Positions 7,592-12,757 of a stretch of 12,757 nucleotides of DNA are shown in pieces; position 1 is the first letter of the stretch, and each line of letters starts with the position of its first letter. Both the position numbers and the translations under genes were made by a program. The notes beneath the pieces were generated by a model. It had not been told where the DNA came from. It was given only the letters and a program-made list of their open reading frames with translations, and ran no database searches. Location of the stretch: contig DAOTYI010000173.1 in assembly GCA_034434895.1 (NCBI GenBank), positions 1 through 12,757 on the forward strand, given 5' to 3'. This DNA is from DAOTXL01 sp034434895. GTDB lineage: Bacteria; Chloroflexota; Anaerolineae; JAAYZQ01.

Positions 7592-7620
7592 ATTATACCT
7601 GGAAACAGGGCATCTGTCAA
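7592..7620 (-). promoter_or_regulatory. exact-consensus promoter of tRNA-Val
   Basis: The minus strand has TTGACA (7620-7615), a 17-base spacer and TATAAT (7597-7592). The -10 box ends only 8 bases before the mature tRNA 5' end (7583), so the predicted start near 7585 leaves a 5' leader of only about two bases for RNase P to remove. A maximal-strength promoter suits a stable RNA gene. Confidence 0.9.
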
Positions 7621-7673
7621 TTGAAGCCTGGATCCAGATCTCTCACCCTGCCAGAGGTTTCACAGGGGTTGGG

Positions 7674-7790
7674 AGGCTGCTGAAAAAGTCCTGGTTTGCA
7701 CCGCAGAGACGCAGAGGCCGCAGAGTTTTTTTATGATTCCTCCACGTTCTCTGCGCCTCTGCGGTGAGAGGGGATATTTTTAAGCAGCCT
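7674..7790. repeat. 117-bp MITE-like nested inverted repeat
   Basis: Outer arms AGGCTGCTGAAAAA (7674-7687) and TTTTTAAGCAGCCT (7777-7790) pair at 13 of 14 positions. Inside them lies a second inverted repeat, CACCGCAGAGACGCAGAG (7699-7716) against CTCTGCGCCTCTGCGGTG (7749-7766), pairing at 17 of 18. The whole unit can fold into a long interrupted hairpin. It has no coding capacity, and I see no clear target-site duplication. The octamer AGCAGCCT at the right end recurs 11 bases on (7794-7801). The architecture resembles a non-autonomous miniature element or a dispersed repeat that may terminate transcription. Confidence 0.7.
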
Positions 7791-7799
7791 TCTAGCAGC

Positions 7800-7889
7800 C
7801 TGTCGGAGTGGAGGCTTTAGCCGGTGAAAACAGGTTCGTTTCTGGCTAAAACCGGCTAAAGCCTTGACTCCAGATCGCCTCGCCGACAG
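7800..7889. repeat. 90-bp palindromic element next to the kinase stop codon
   Basis: Outer arms CTGTCGG (7800-7806) and CCGACAG (7883-7889) enclose longer arms, 7805-7825 and 7851-7871, that pair at 19 of 21 positions around the core GGCTTTAGCCGGT/ACCGGCTAAAGCC. The element begins inside the tail duplication of the 117-bp repeat and ends 4 bases before the kinase stop codon (7896-7894). It may act as a transcription terminator for the kinase gene. It appears to belong to a different repeat family from the neighbouring 117-bp unit. Confidence 0.7.
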
Positions 7890-7893
7890 TCTG

Positions 7894-8901
7894 TTAGCGG
7901 TAGAAGGTGAGAACGAGCGCTGCGACGATGGTGACCAGGGCCAGCAGCAACAGCCACCAGTTCTCCTGGAACGCCTGACCCCAGCCTGTCCCGTGGGGAT
8001 GGGCCATCACCGGGACGGTGGCCGCATCGCCCAGGAGCATCTTACACCAGGCTGCCACCGAAGCGGGCCGCTCCCGGGGGTGCAGGGCCAATGCGGCCAG
8101 CACTGCCCGCTCTACCACGGGGGAGATGGCCGGGTTCACCTGGCGCGGCGGCAGCAGGGCTTCGGGGTTCAAAAAGCGTTCCTGGGCGCTGGCCGGCGGG
8201 CGGCCGGTCAGCAGGTGGTAGAGGGTGGCTCCCAGGCTGTACAGATCGCTGGCCGTGGTGGTGTGGCCCAGCTCACCGGCATACTGCTCGATGGGGGTGT
8301 AGGGCAGCGAACCGATGCCCCGCAGCCCGGTCAAAGTCTTGGGGTCCTCCGGGTCCAGAGGCTTGACCAGGCCGAAATCTACCAGTTTGATGCGGCCTTC
8401 CGGCGTGAGCTTGATGTTGGCCGGCTTGATGTCGCGGTGGAGCACCGGCGGCTCCTGGCGGTGCAGATAGGCCAGGGCGTCACCCAGTTGGGCCATCCAG
8501 TGCAGCACCTCCCGCTCCTCCAGGAACCGCCCCTGGCGGCAGGCCTGCTGCACCACCTGATGCAGGTCCTGGCCGGGGACATAGTCCATCACCAGATAAT
8601 CGCGGCTTGCATCCTGATCGCCCCCGCCCGGCGCCGCAGTGAAATAGTCGGACACTTTGGGCAGGTTGGGATGGTCCAGCCGGGCCAGAGTGCTGGCTTC
8701 GCGCAGAAACTGCTCGCGGGCCTGGGCCAGGGCCTCGCGGCTGATGCCGGGCAGCGGCCAGATCTCCTTGACCGCGCAGATGCGGCCAGGCAGACGGCGG
8801 TCGGCGGCTTTGTACACCGCGCCCATGCCCCCCTGACCGATGAGGCCCAGGATTTCGTACCGCTCTCGCAGCAGCGTGCCCGGAAGCAAGCTCTGATGCA
8901 T
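7894..8901 (-). CDS. Ser/Thr protein kinase (Hanks type) with a C-terminal membrane anchor
   Basis: A 335-residue eukaryotic-like protein kinase. The catalytic set is complete: glycine loop GQGGMGAVY (22-30), Lys45 in AVKE, helix-C Glu68, HRDIKPAN (155-162) with catalytic Asp157, DFG (175-177), and an activation segment ending in YTPIEQY (201-207). HRD identifies an RD kinase that is probably controlled by phosphorylation of the activation loop. The kinase domain fills residues 14-290. A hydrophobic helix (about 315-333) ends the protein with only a couple of residues after it, so there is no PASTA or other external sensor domain; input must come from a partner or from the membrane. The ATG at 8901 is preferred because it sits close to the kinase domain, but no clear ribosome site precedes it. 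Alternative starts (ATG 8988, TTG 9021) would add a cysteine-rich tail translated from the inverted repeat. It follows cdd by 150 bases on the same strand. Substrates unknown. Confidence 0.93.
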   Translation of the reverse strand: MHQSLLPGTLLRERYEILGLIGQGGMGAVYKAADRRLPGRICAVKEIWPLPGISREALAQAREQFLREASTLARLDHPNLPKVSDYFTAAPGGGDQDASRDYLVMDYVPGQDLHQVVQQACRQGRFLEEREVLHWMAQLGDALAYLHRQEPPVLHRDIKPANIKLTPEGRIKLVDFGLVKPLDPEDPKTLTGLRGIGSLPYTPIEQYAGELGHTTTASDLYSLGATLYHLLTGRPPASAQERFLNPEALLPPRQVNPAISPVVERAVLAALALHPRERPASVAAWCKMLLGDAATVPVMAHPHGTGWGQAFQENWWLLLLALVTIVAALVLTFYR

Positions 8902-8921
8902 GGTGCGTATTTCGTGTTGCG

Positions 8922-9046
8922 TCGTAACTACCTGCCCGCTACCCTCCCGCAGGTTAGAAAGTGGCCGGCAACAGGGCGAGCAGCCCATTGCGGTGCACTT
9001 TAATCCAGAGATTGCGCCCAAACCTGCGGGAGGATAGGCAGTTACG
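8922..9046. repeat. imperfect inverted repeat in the cdd-kinase gap
   Basis: Left arm 8922-8955 and right arm 9021-9046 are inverted copies with about 8 extra bases in the left arm. They share a perfect 13-bp core (CCTCCCGCAGGTT/AACCTGCGGGAGG) and further matching toward the outer ends (CGTAACT/AGTTACG, allowing one mismatch). Together they fill most of the 150-bp gap between cdd and the kinase. I find no good promoter in this gap. It could be a miniature mobile-type repeat, or an RNA structure that lowers kinase expression relative to the operon. Confidence 0.55.
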
Positions 9047-9051
9047 TTGCG

Positions 9052-9471
9052 TCAGCCCAACTGCTCTGCGGTGAACCCTTCAGGCAGCAGTTGGCCCACG
9101 GTAAAGGTGCGCAGGTGGCCGGTGGTGTCGGCCACGATCACCCGCAGGTTGCCCTGAGGCCCACCGAACTCGCGCAGGATCTGGCGACAGGCACCACAGG
9201 GGGCAGCGCCGGTGGCCGTGACCACGGCGATGGCCTCGAACTCCCGCTCCCCTTCTGATACGGCCTTGATCACGGCCGTGCGCTCGGCACAGGTGCACAG
9301 CGGGTAAGCAGCATTTTCGACGTTGCAGCCGAGATAGACCCGTCCCGACCGCCCCAGCAGAGCCGCGCCCACCGGAAAACCGGAATAGGGGGCATAGGCT
9401 CGCTCCCGGGCCTGGCGGGCCATCTCGACCAGCTCCAGATCGGTCGGTCGTTGGGTCATCAGCCCTGTCAT
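9052..9471 (-). CDS. cdd: cytidine deaminase
   Basis: A 139-residue zinc enzyme that deaminates cytidine and deoxycytidine to uridine and deoxyuridine in pyrimidine salvage, in the cytosol. The catalytic motif is CAE with Cys61 as zinc ligand and Glu63 as proton shuttle. The other two zinc cysteines are in PCGAC (Cys92, Cys95). NVENAAY (50-56) is the nucleoside-binding segment, and YAPYSGFPVGAAL (26-38) is the family N-terminus. A three-cysteine site and this length indicate the small homotetrameric class. The ATG at 9471 overlaps the upstream gene's TGA as ATGA, with AAAGGG just before it, so translational coupling is likely. A second in-frame ATG at 9459, preceded by CAGGG, is a possible alternative and would drop only four residues. 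It is the third gene of a tight glmU-CBS protein-cdd cluster. Confidence 0.97.
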   Translation of the reverse strand: MTGLMTQRPTDLELVEMARQARERAYAPYSGFPVGAALLGRSGRVYLGCNVENAAYPLCTCAERTAVIKAVSEGEREFEAIAVVTATGAAPCGACRQILREFGGPQGNLRVIVADTTGHLRTFTVGQLLPEGFTAEQLG

Positions 9472-10817
9472 CCCTTTCCATTCCCCTCGGCGCGGGAAGC
9501 AGGGGAGGGGTCTTCCTGGCGCTCCGGGGTGGCCGACGGCGGTTGCCGTTCGATGCGGACCTTCCTGATCCGCCGCCCTGTCACCGATTCGACGGTCAGC
9601 ACCAGGCCCTCAAAGGTTAACCGGTCGCCGACCGCCGGCACCTTGCCCAACTGGGCATAGATAAAACCGCCCAGCGTGTCGCTCTCCTCGGTCGGCAGAG
9701 CCACATCCATCATCTGGTTCAGGTCGTCCAGGTCCAGCCGGGCGTCGAACAGATACTCATTCTCGCCGACCTGTTCGACAAACGGCTCTTCGGCGTCATA
9801 TTCGTCCTGGATTTCGCCGACAATCTCTTCCAGCAGATCCTCGATGGTCACGATGCCGGCCACCCCCCCATATTCGTCCACGACGATGGCCATGTGAGTC
9901 CGCCGCTGTTGCAGGTCGGGCAGCAGGTCGCCTGCCCGTTTGGTTTCAGGGATAAAGTAGGCCTGGCGCACGATGCTGCTCAGCGGCACATCGGTCCGGC
10001 CCTGGCTCAGGTAGGGCAGCAGGTCCTTGGCGTACAACACACCGATCACATTGTCAATCGTCTCCTGGTAGATCGGGATGCGTGAGTGGCCGGCTTCTAT
10101 GATCCTGTTCACGGCTTCCAGCATGGGGGTCTCCACGTCGAGGGCCACCACGTCAATGCGCGGCACCATCACCTCGCGGACCAGGGTGTCGCCCAATTCA
10201 AAGATGGAGTAGATCATCGCCTTTTCCTCTTCCTCGATGACCCCCTCCTCCTCGCCGGCATCCACCAGGGTTTTGATCTCCTCTTCGGTGACAAAAGGCA
10301 TTCCGCCCGGCGGTCCGGCCCCGAACAGCCGGGACAGGCCGGTGCTGATCCAGACGATGGCGTGGATCAGGGGCATGAGCAGGGCCGCGATCAGCAACAG
10401 GGGACGCGCCAGCCACAAAGCCAGTCGTTCGCTGTGTTGCAGGGCGATCGTTTCCGGCACCAGTTCCCCCAGAATGAGCATGATCAGGGCAGCCAGCAGC
10501 ACGACCAACCCAAAGGAGACCGGGAAGCTGGCCCCCCCCAGCCAGGGTCGAAGGGCTGTGGCCAGGGGCGGGGCCGAGACGACAGCCACGACCGCGCCGG
10601 CAAAAAAGCGGGTGACCATCATGCCCAGTTGAGTGGTGGCCAGCAGGCGGCTGGAATCCTCGGCCAGCCGTTCGGCGATGCGGGCCGGGCCGACCCCCTC
10701 CTCGGCCAACTGCTTCAACCGCGGCCGGCGCACGTTGACGAGGGCCGAACGGGCCGTAGCCAGAAAGCCGTTGAGGAGAACAAGCCCCGCCAGCAAGAGC
10801 ATCTCTCCTGTGGTCAC
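9468..10817 (-). CDS. CNNM/CorC (hemolysin C family) membrane protein with CBS pair
   Basis: About 449 residues from the GTG at 10817 (444 from the ATG at 10802; positions below use the ATG). Order: DUF21/CNNM transmembrane domain (1-155) with hydrophobic segments near 1-14, 65-85, 94-112 and 130-154; a short acidic helix; CBS1 (about 211-262, [16 protein letters not shown] onward); CBS2 (about 280-335, including [20 protein letters not shown]); and a CorC/HlyC C-terminal domain (about 345-418). Relatives are linked to Mg2+/Co2+ transport or efflux, and the CBS pair in such proteins binds Mg-ATP. Two details depart from the common pattern: GELVPE (112-117) has Glu where most members have Lys, and ATARSAL (15-21) has Arg where Glu is usual. 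The GTG start is supported by GGAGG nine bases upstream; the ATG has AGGAG only two bases away. It starts 1 base after glmU stops and overlaps cdd by ATGA. The substrate is not shown by sequence. Confidence 0.92.
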   Translation of the reverse strand: MTTGEMLLLAGLVLLNGFLATARSALVNVRRPRLKQLAEEGVGPARIAERLAEDSSRLLATTQLGMMVTRFFAGAVVAVVSAPPLATALRPWLGGASFPVSFGLVVLLAALIMLILGELVPETIALQHSERLALWLARPLLLIAALLMPLIHAIVWISTGLSRLFGAGPPGGMPFVTEEEIKTLVDAGEEEGVIEEEEKAMIYSIFELGDTLVREVMVPRIDVVALDVETPMLEAVNRIIEAGHSRIPIYQETIDNVIGVLYAKDLLPYLSQGRTDVPLSSIVRQAYFIPETKRAGDLLPDLQQRRTHMAIVVDEYGGVAGIVTIEDLLEEIVGEIQDEYDAEEPFVEQVGENEYLFDARLDLDDLNQMMDVALPTEESDTLGGFIYAQLGKVPAVGDRLTFEGLVLTVESVTGRRIRKVRIERQPPSATPERQEDPSPASRAEGNGKG

Positions 10818-10818
10818 C

Positions 10819-12186
10819 TTACCCGACCTCCGGTTCCTCTCCCTCTGGCAGAGATTTGACCCTGGCCGGCACGCCATAGGCCACCGCCCCGGCCGGCAGA
10901 TCGTGGGTGACGACCGAACCGGCTCCGGTCTTCGCACCGGCGCCGATCTCCACCGGGGCAACGAGCATCGTATCGCTGCCGATAAAGGCCCTTTCGCCGA
11001 TGACGGTGCGGTGCTTGCGCTGGCCATCAAAGTTGCAGGTGATCGTCCCCGCGCCGATGTTGGCCCCGGCTCCGACCGTCGCATCGCCCAGGTAGCTGAA
11101 ATGGCCCATCTTGACCCCTGGCCCCAGGTAGGAGTTCTTGACCTCGCCAAAGTTGCCCAGATGCACTCCCGGTCCCAGGTGCGCTCCCTGCCGCAGGTGG
11201 CCAAAGGGGCCGATCTCACTCCCCTCCTCCATGATCGCCCCCTCCACCACCGACAGCTCCACCCGGCACCGGTCGCCGAGGGTCGAATCACGGATCACAG
11301 CCCCCGGTCCCAGGATACACCCCTGACCGATGCGTGTCCGGCCCTGCAACAGGGTGTGGGGCCAGATAACCGTGTCGGCACCGATTTCGACATCGGCCTC
11401 AATGTAGGTCACGTCGGGATGGACAAGGGTCACCCCGGCCTGCATCCAGCGCTCGTTGATCCGCCGCCGCATCTCGGCCTCGGCCTGGGCCAGCTTCAAC
11501 CGGTTGTCCAGGCCGATCACCTCCAGCGGATCGGCGACCGGGAAGCCGGCCACCGCTTCTCCCTGGCCGGCAGCCAGCGCCGCCAGGTCGGTCAGATAGA
11601 ACTCGCCGCCGGGATGCCGTTGCAGGCGGGCCAGGTTGGGCCACAACCATCCGTCCCGAAAGCAAAAGACACCGCCGCTCACCTCGCCAATGGCCCGCTG
11701 CTGCGGGGTGGCTTCTTTCTCCTCAACGATGCCCAGCAGCCGACGGCCCTCTACGTCGCGCACGATGCGGCCGTAGCCGGTGGGGTCATCGGGCCGGAAG
11801 GTGAGGAGCGTCGCCACCGCTCCTTCGGCCTGGTGATAGGCCACCAATTGCCGCAGGGTTTCGGGTCGGATGAGGGGGGTATCGCCGTACAGCACCAGCA
11901 CATGCTCTGCCCGGCCGGCGAGGGCGGCTTCGGCCTGCTGCACGGCATGGCCGGTGCCCAACTGCTCGGCCTGGACCACACAGGTGACCCCTTCGCCAGC
12001 CGCCTGGCGCACCTGTTCCGCGCCGTGGCCGATCACGACGACCAGGCTGACCGGCTCCAGAGCGCGGGCTGCATCCAGGACAAAAGAGAGCATCGGCCGC
12101 CCCACCAGCGGATGGAGAACTTTTGGCCGGGCCGATTTCATGCGGGTACCCTGCCCGGCCGCCAGGATGACGATTGACAGGTTCAC
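10819..12186 (-). CDS. glmU: bifunctional UDP-N-acetylglucosamine pyrophosphorylase / glucosamine-1-phosphate N-acetyltransferase
   Basis: A 455-residue enzyme that acetylates glucosamine-1-phosphate with acetyl-CoA, then uridylates it to UDP-GlcNAc, the precursor of peptidoglycan and surface glycans. The N-terminal uridyltransferase domain (1-230) has GQGTRMKSARPK (11-22), EQLGTGHA (74-81) and YGDTPL (100-105). The C-terminal left-handed beta-helix (about 254-440) shows hexapeptide repeats. The acetyltransferase residues known from E. coli GlmU all have counterparts one position lower: Arg332, Lys350, His362, Tyr365, Asn376, Asn385, Lys391. Both activities should therefore be intact. The GTG at 12186 is chosen: AGGAG lies 7 bases upstream, and it gives the family start MNLSIVILAAGQGTRM. 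In-frame ATGs at 12201 and 12324 would add extra residues, the latter encoding the duplicated repeat. It is the first gene of the cluster with the CBS protein and cdd; the nearest good promoter is at 12617-12645. Confidence 0.97.
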   Translation of the reverse strand: MNLSIVILAAGQGTRMKSARPKVLHPLVGRPMLSFVLDAARALEPVSLVVVIGHGAEQVRQAAGEGVTCVVQAEQLGTGHAVQQAEAALAGRAEHVLVLYGDTPLIRPETLRQLVAYHQAEGAVATLLTFRPDDPTGYGRIVRDVEGRRLLGIVEEKEATPQQRAIGEVSGGVFCFRDGWLWPNLARLQRHPGGEFYLTDLAALAAGQGEAVAGFPVADPLEVIGLDNRLKLAQAEAEMRRRINERWMQAGVTLVHPDVTYIEADVEIGADTVIWPHTLLQGRTRIGQGCILGPGAVIRDSTLGDRCRVELSVVEGAIMEEGSEIGPFGHLRQGAHLGPGVHLGNFGEVKNSYLGPGVKMGHFSYLGDATVGAGANIGAGTITCNFDGQRKHRTVIGERAFIGSDTMLVAPVEIGAGAKTGAGSVVTHDLPAGAVAYGVPARVKSLPEGEEPEVG

Positions 12187-12201
12187 TGTTCTGCTCCTCA
12201 T

Positions 12202-12218
12202 GCCGATTGGAAATCGGC
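12202..12218 (-). promoter_or_regulatory. small hairpin just upstream of the glmU ribosome binding site
   Basis: GCCGATT (12202-12208) and AATCGGC (12212-12218) form a perfect 7-bp stem with a 3-base loop. It ends 7 bases before the AGGAG of glmU (12194-12198 region on the minus strand). It may influence ribosome access or mRNA stability. It lies at the edge of the repeat-rich leader and may simply be part of the same repeat family. Confidence 0.4.
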
Positions 12219-12221
12219 CTT

Positions 12222-12325
12222 TCTGGGCGCCTGCGGCGCCGGGCGTCGGCCTCCGCCGACGCGGAAACAACCCGATCTGGCCGCCTGCGGCGCCGGGCGT
12301 CGGCCTCCGCCGACGCGGAAACAAC
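12222..12325. repeat. duplicated 54-bp GC-rich unit upstream of glmU
   Basis: Two copies of a 50-base block (12222-12271 and 12276-12325, one mismatch at 12227/12281) repeat with a 54-base period. Each copy holds an 8-bp stem with a 4-base loop, GCGTCGGC-CTCC-GCCGACGC (12243-12262 and 12297-12316), and a GGCGCC-TGC-GGCGCC palindrome. The period is a multiple of three, so the copies are in frame with glmU and could encode two 18-residue Arg/Pro-rich repeats if a far-upstream start were used; I consider this non-coding. A further inverted repeat CCGACTG/CAGTCGG (12338-12344, 12373-12379) extends the region. Confidence 0.85.
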
Positions 12326-12424
12326 GGTTGGCGCAGGCCGACTGCGGGCCAAAGGCCTCAGGCGGGCGACTTCAGTCGGTGTGGGCAGGCAGTTACTCCA
12401 GCTTTTGAAAAGTGCCCTGAACCG

Positions 12425-12553
12425 TTACAAGGAAAGACAAAATAAAACGACCAAAGCCAGCCTTACGCCCGCCAACGCAAGGTCTGTTTTGGTCGCCCAC
12501 ACCACTTTATTCCAAAGTTGAGGGTCAGCCCCCTCTGAGGGTTGTTCGTCCAT
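12425..12553 (-). CDS. possible small membrane protein of 42 residues, function unknown
   Basis: The frame starts at ATG 12553 and ends with TAA at 12427-12425. The product has a polar, acidic N-terminal half (MDEQPSEGADPQLWNK) and a hydrophobic C-terminal stretch (about residues 25-42, LALAGVRLALVVLFCLSL) that could span or dip into the membrane with its tail inside the bilayer. Support is mainly positional: a near-consensus promoter (12617-12645) would start transcription near 12610, about 57 bases before this ATG. Against it, no clear ribosome site is seen (only GGGCCGGGTTTGG) and the stretch is GC-rich enough to give chance frames. I recognise no family. If not coding, the region is simply the long leader of glmU. 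Confidence 0.35.
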   Translation of the reverse strand: MDEQPSEGADPQLWNKVVWATKTDLALAGVRLALVVLFCLSL

Positions 12554-12616
12554 CCAAACCCGGCCCCAGCGGGCCCACGTTCCCGGCACCGGTACAACGA
12601 TTCTCTGCTGCCTGTT

Positions 12617-12645
12617 ATTGTAACACAGGCACCACTTTTGTGCAA
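12617..12645 (-). promoter_or_regulatory. promoter for the small frame and probably glmU operon
   Basis: The minus strand reads TTGCAC (12645-12640), a 17-base spacer and TACAAT (12622-12617), a strong sigma-70-type match. The start would be near 12610. The glmU GTG is about 420 bases downstream across the 54-bp duplication, and I see no better promoter closer to it. It is back to back with the plus-strand promoter at 12685-12713. Confidence 0.7.
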
Positions 12646-12684
12646 GTAAACGGTCGGGGCCTGACCCAATACCTTTCAAATAGA

Positions 12685-12713
12685 TTGACAGCTTGCCCTT
12701 CCACCGGTATAAT
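12685..12713 (+). promoter_or_regulatory. exact-consensus promoter firing out of the right edge
   Basis: The plus strand has TTGACA (12685-12690), a 17-base spacer and TATAAT (12708-12713). The start would be near 12720, 38 bases before the window ends, so the gene it serves is outside. It forms a divergent pair with 12617-12645; the two -35 boxes are 39 bases apart, leaving room for a shared regulator, though no clear operator is seen. Confidence 0.85.
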
Positions 12714-12757
12714 GAGCCTGACATTGTTCGATTCGACCTCACCCCATCCCCCAACCC

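Noticed and set aside
7864..9003. 379-codon plus-strand open frame opposite the kinase
   Set aside because: It starts inside a palindromic repeat and complements an intact kinase; composition is Gln/Arg/His-rich without motifs.
10818..11291. Longer start for the CBS membrane protein inside glmU
   Set aside because: The extra residues are an out-of-frame reading of glmU (Arg/Ser/Pro-rich). The GTG at 10817 has a good ribosome site right after the glmU stop.
10633..12177. 514-codon plus-strand open frame opposite glmU
   Set aside because: It is the mirror of glmU, which has all catalytic residues; the plus product shows no recognisable domain and no ribosome site.
12187..12324. N-terminal extension of GlmU encoding the Arg/Pro-rich 18-residue repeats
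   Set aside because: The GTG at 12186 has AGGAG at ideal distance and gives the standard GlmU N-terminus; the extension only translates the palindromic repeat.
12222..12325. CRISPR array
   Set aside because: Only two near-identical units with a 4-base gap between them; no spacers of normal length and no cas genes.

Overview
This window looks like a chromosomal piece of a GC-rich member of the Chloroflexota (Caldilinea/Anaerolineae-like). That placement is inferred from gene style, not from a search. The clues are a lipoprotein with a Val/Thr/Gln-rich linker after the lipobox, a giant membrane protein that joins a GT39/PMT-like glycosyltransferase to a DUF2298 ('YYY', Chlor_Arch_YYY) domain, an STPK-type kinase beside housekeeping genes, and intergenic spaces filled with palindromic repeats. 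All protein genes recognised here lie on the minus strand, so they read from high to low coordinates. The only plus-strand signal is a promoter that fires out of the right edge.

Right part (about 9.0-12.7 kb): a consensus-like minus promoter (12617-12645) precedes a possible 42-residue membrane peptide, a repeat-rich leader with a duplicated 54-bp unit, and then glmU, a CNNM/CorC-type CBS membrane protein and cytidine deaminase cdd. These last three are packed as an operon: 1 bp separates the first two, and an ATGA overlap joins the second pair. About 150 bp further on, across an imperfect inverted repeat, lies a Ser/Thr protein kinase with a C-terminal membrane anchor. The group covers cell-wall precursor synthesis (UDP-GlcNAc), a membrane ion/CBS protein, pyrimidine salvage and signalling.

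Middle (about 7.45-7.9 kb): a compact island holds two palindromic intergenic repeats, tRNA-Val(UAC) with an exact TTGACA-N17-TATAAT promoter almost touching its 5' end, and a 17-bp perfect inverted repeat just after its CCA. No transposase is present.

Left-middle (2.67-7.3 kb): one gene encodes a polytopic membrane protein of about 1545 residues. Comparing its two halves by eye shows six landmark motifs in the same order in each half. This suggests that DUF2298 is a diverged copy of the GT-C glycosyltransferase fold and that the protein is a tandem two-module enzyme. It is the most interesting item in the window.

Left (1-2.6 kb): a peptide-type ABC transporter part has its own exact-consensus promoter. 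It holds the two ATPases (OppD-like, then OppF-like), followed by a separately promoted lipoprotein, probably the substrate-binding protein, cut by the window edge. No permease genes are in the window. I found no CRISPR array, transposase, phage gene or toxin-antitoxin pair.
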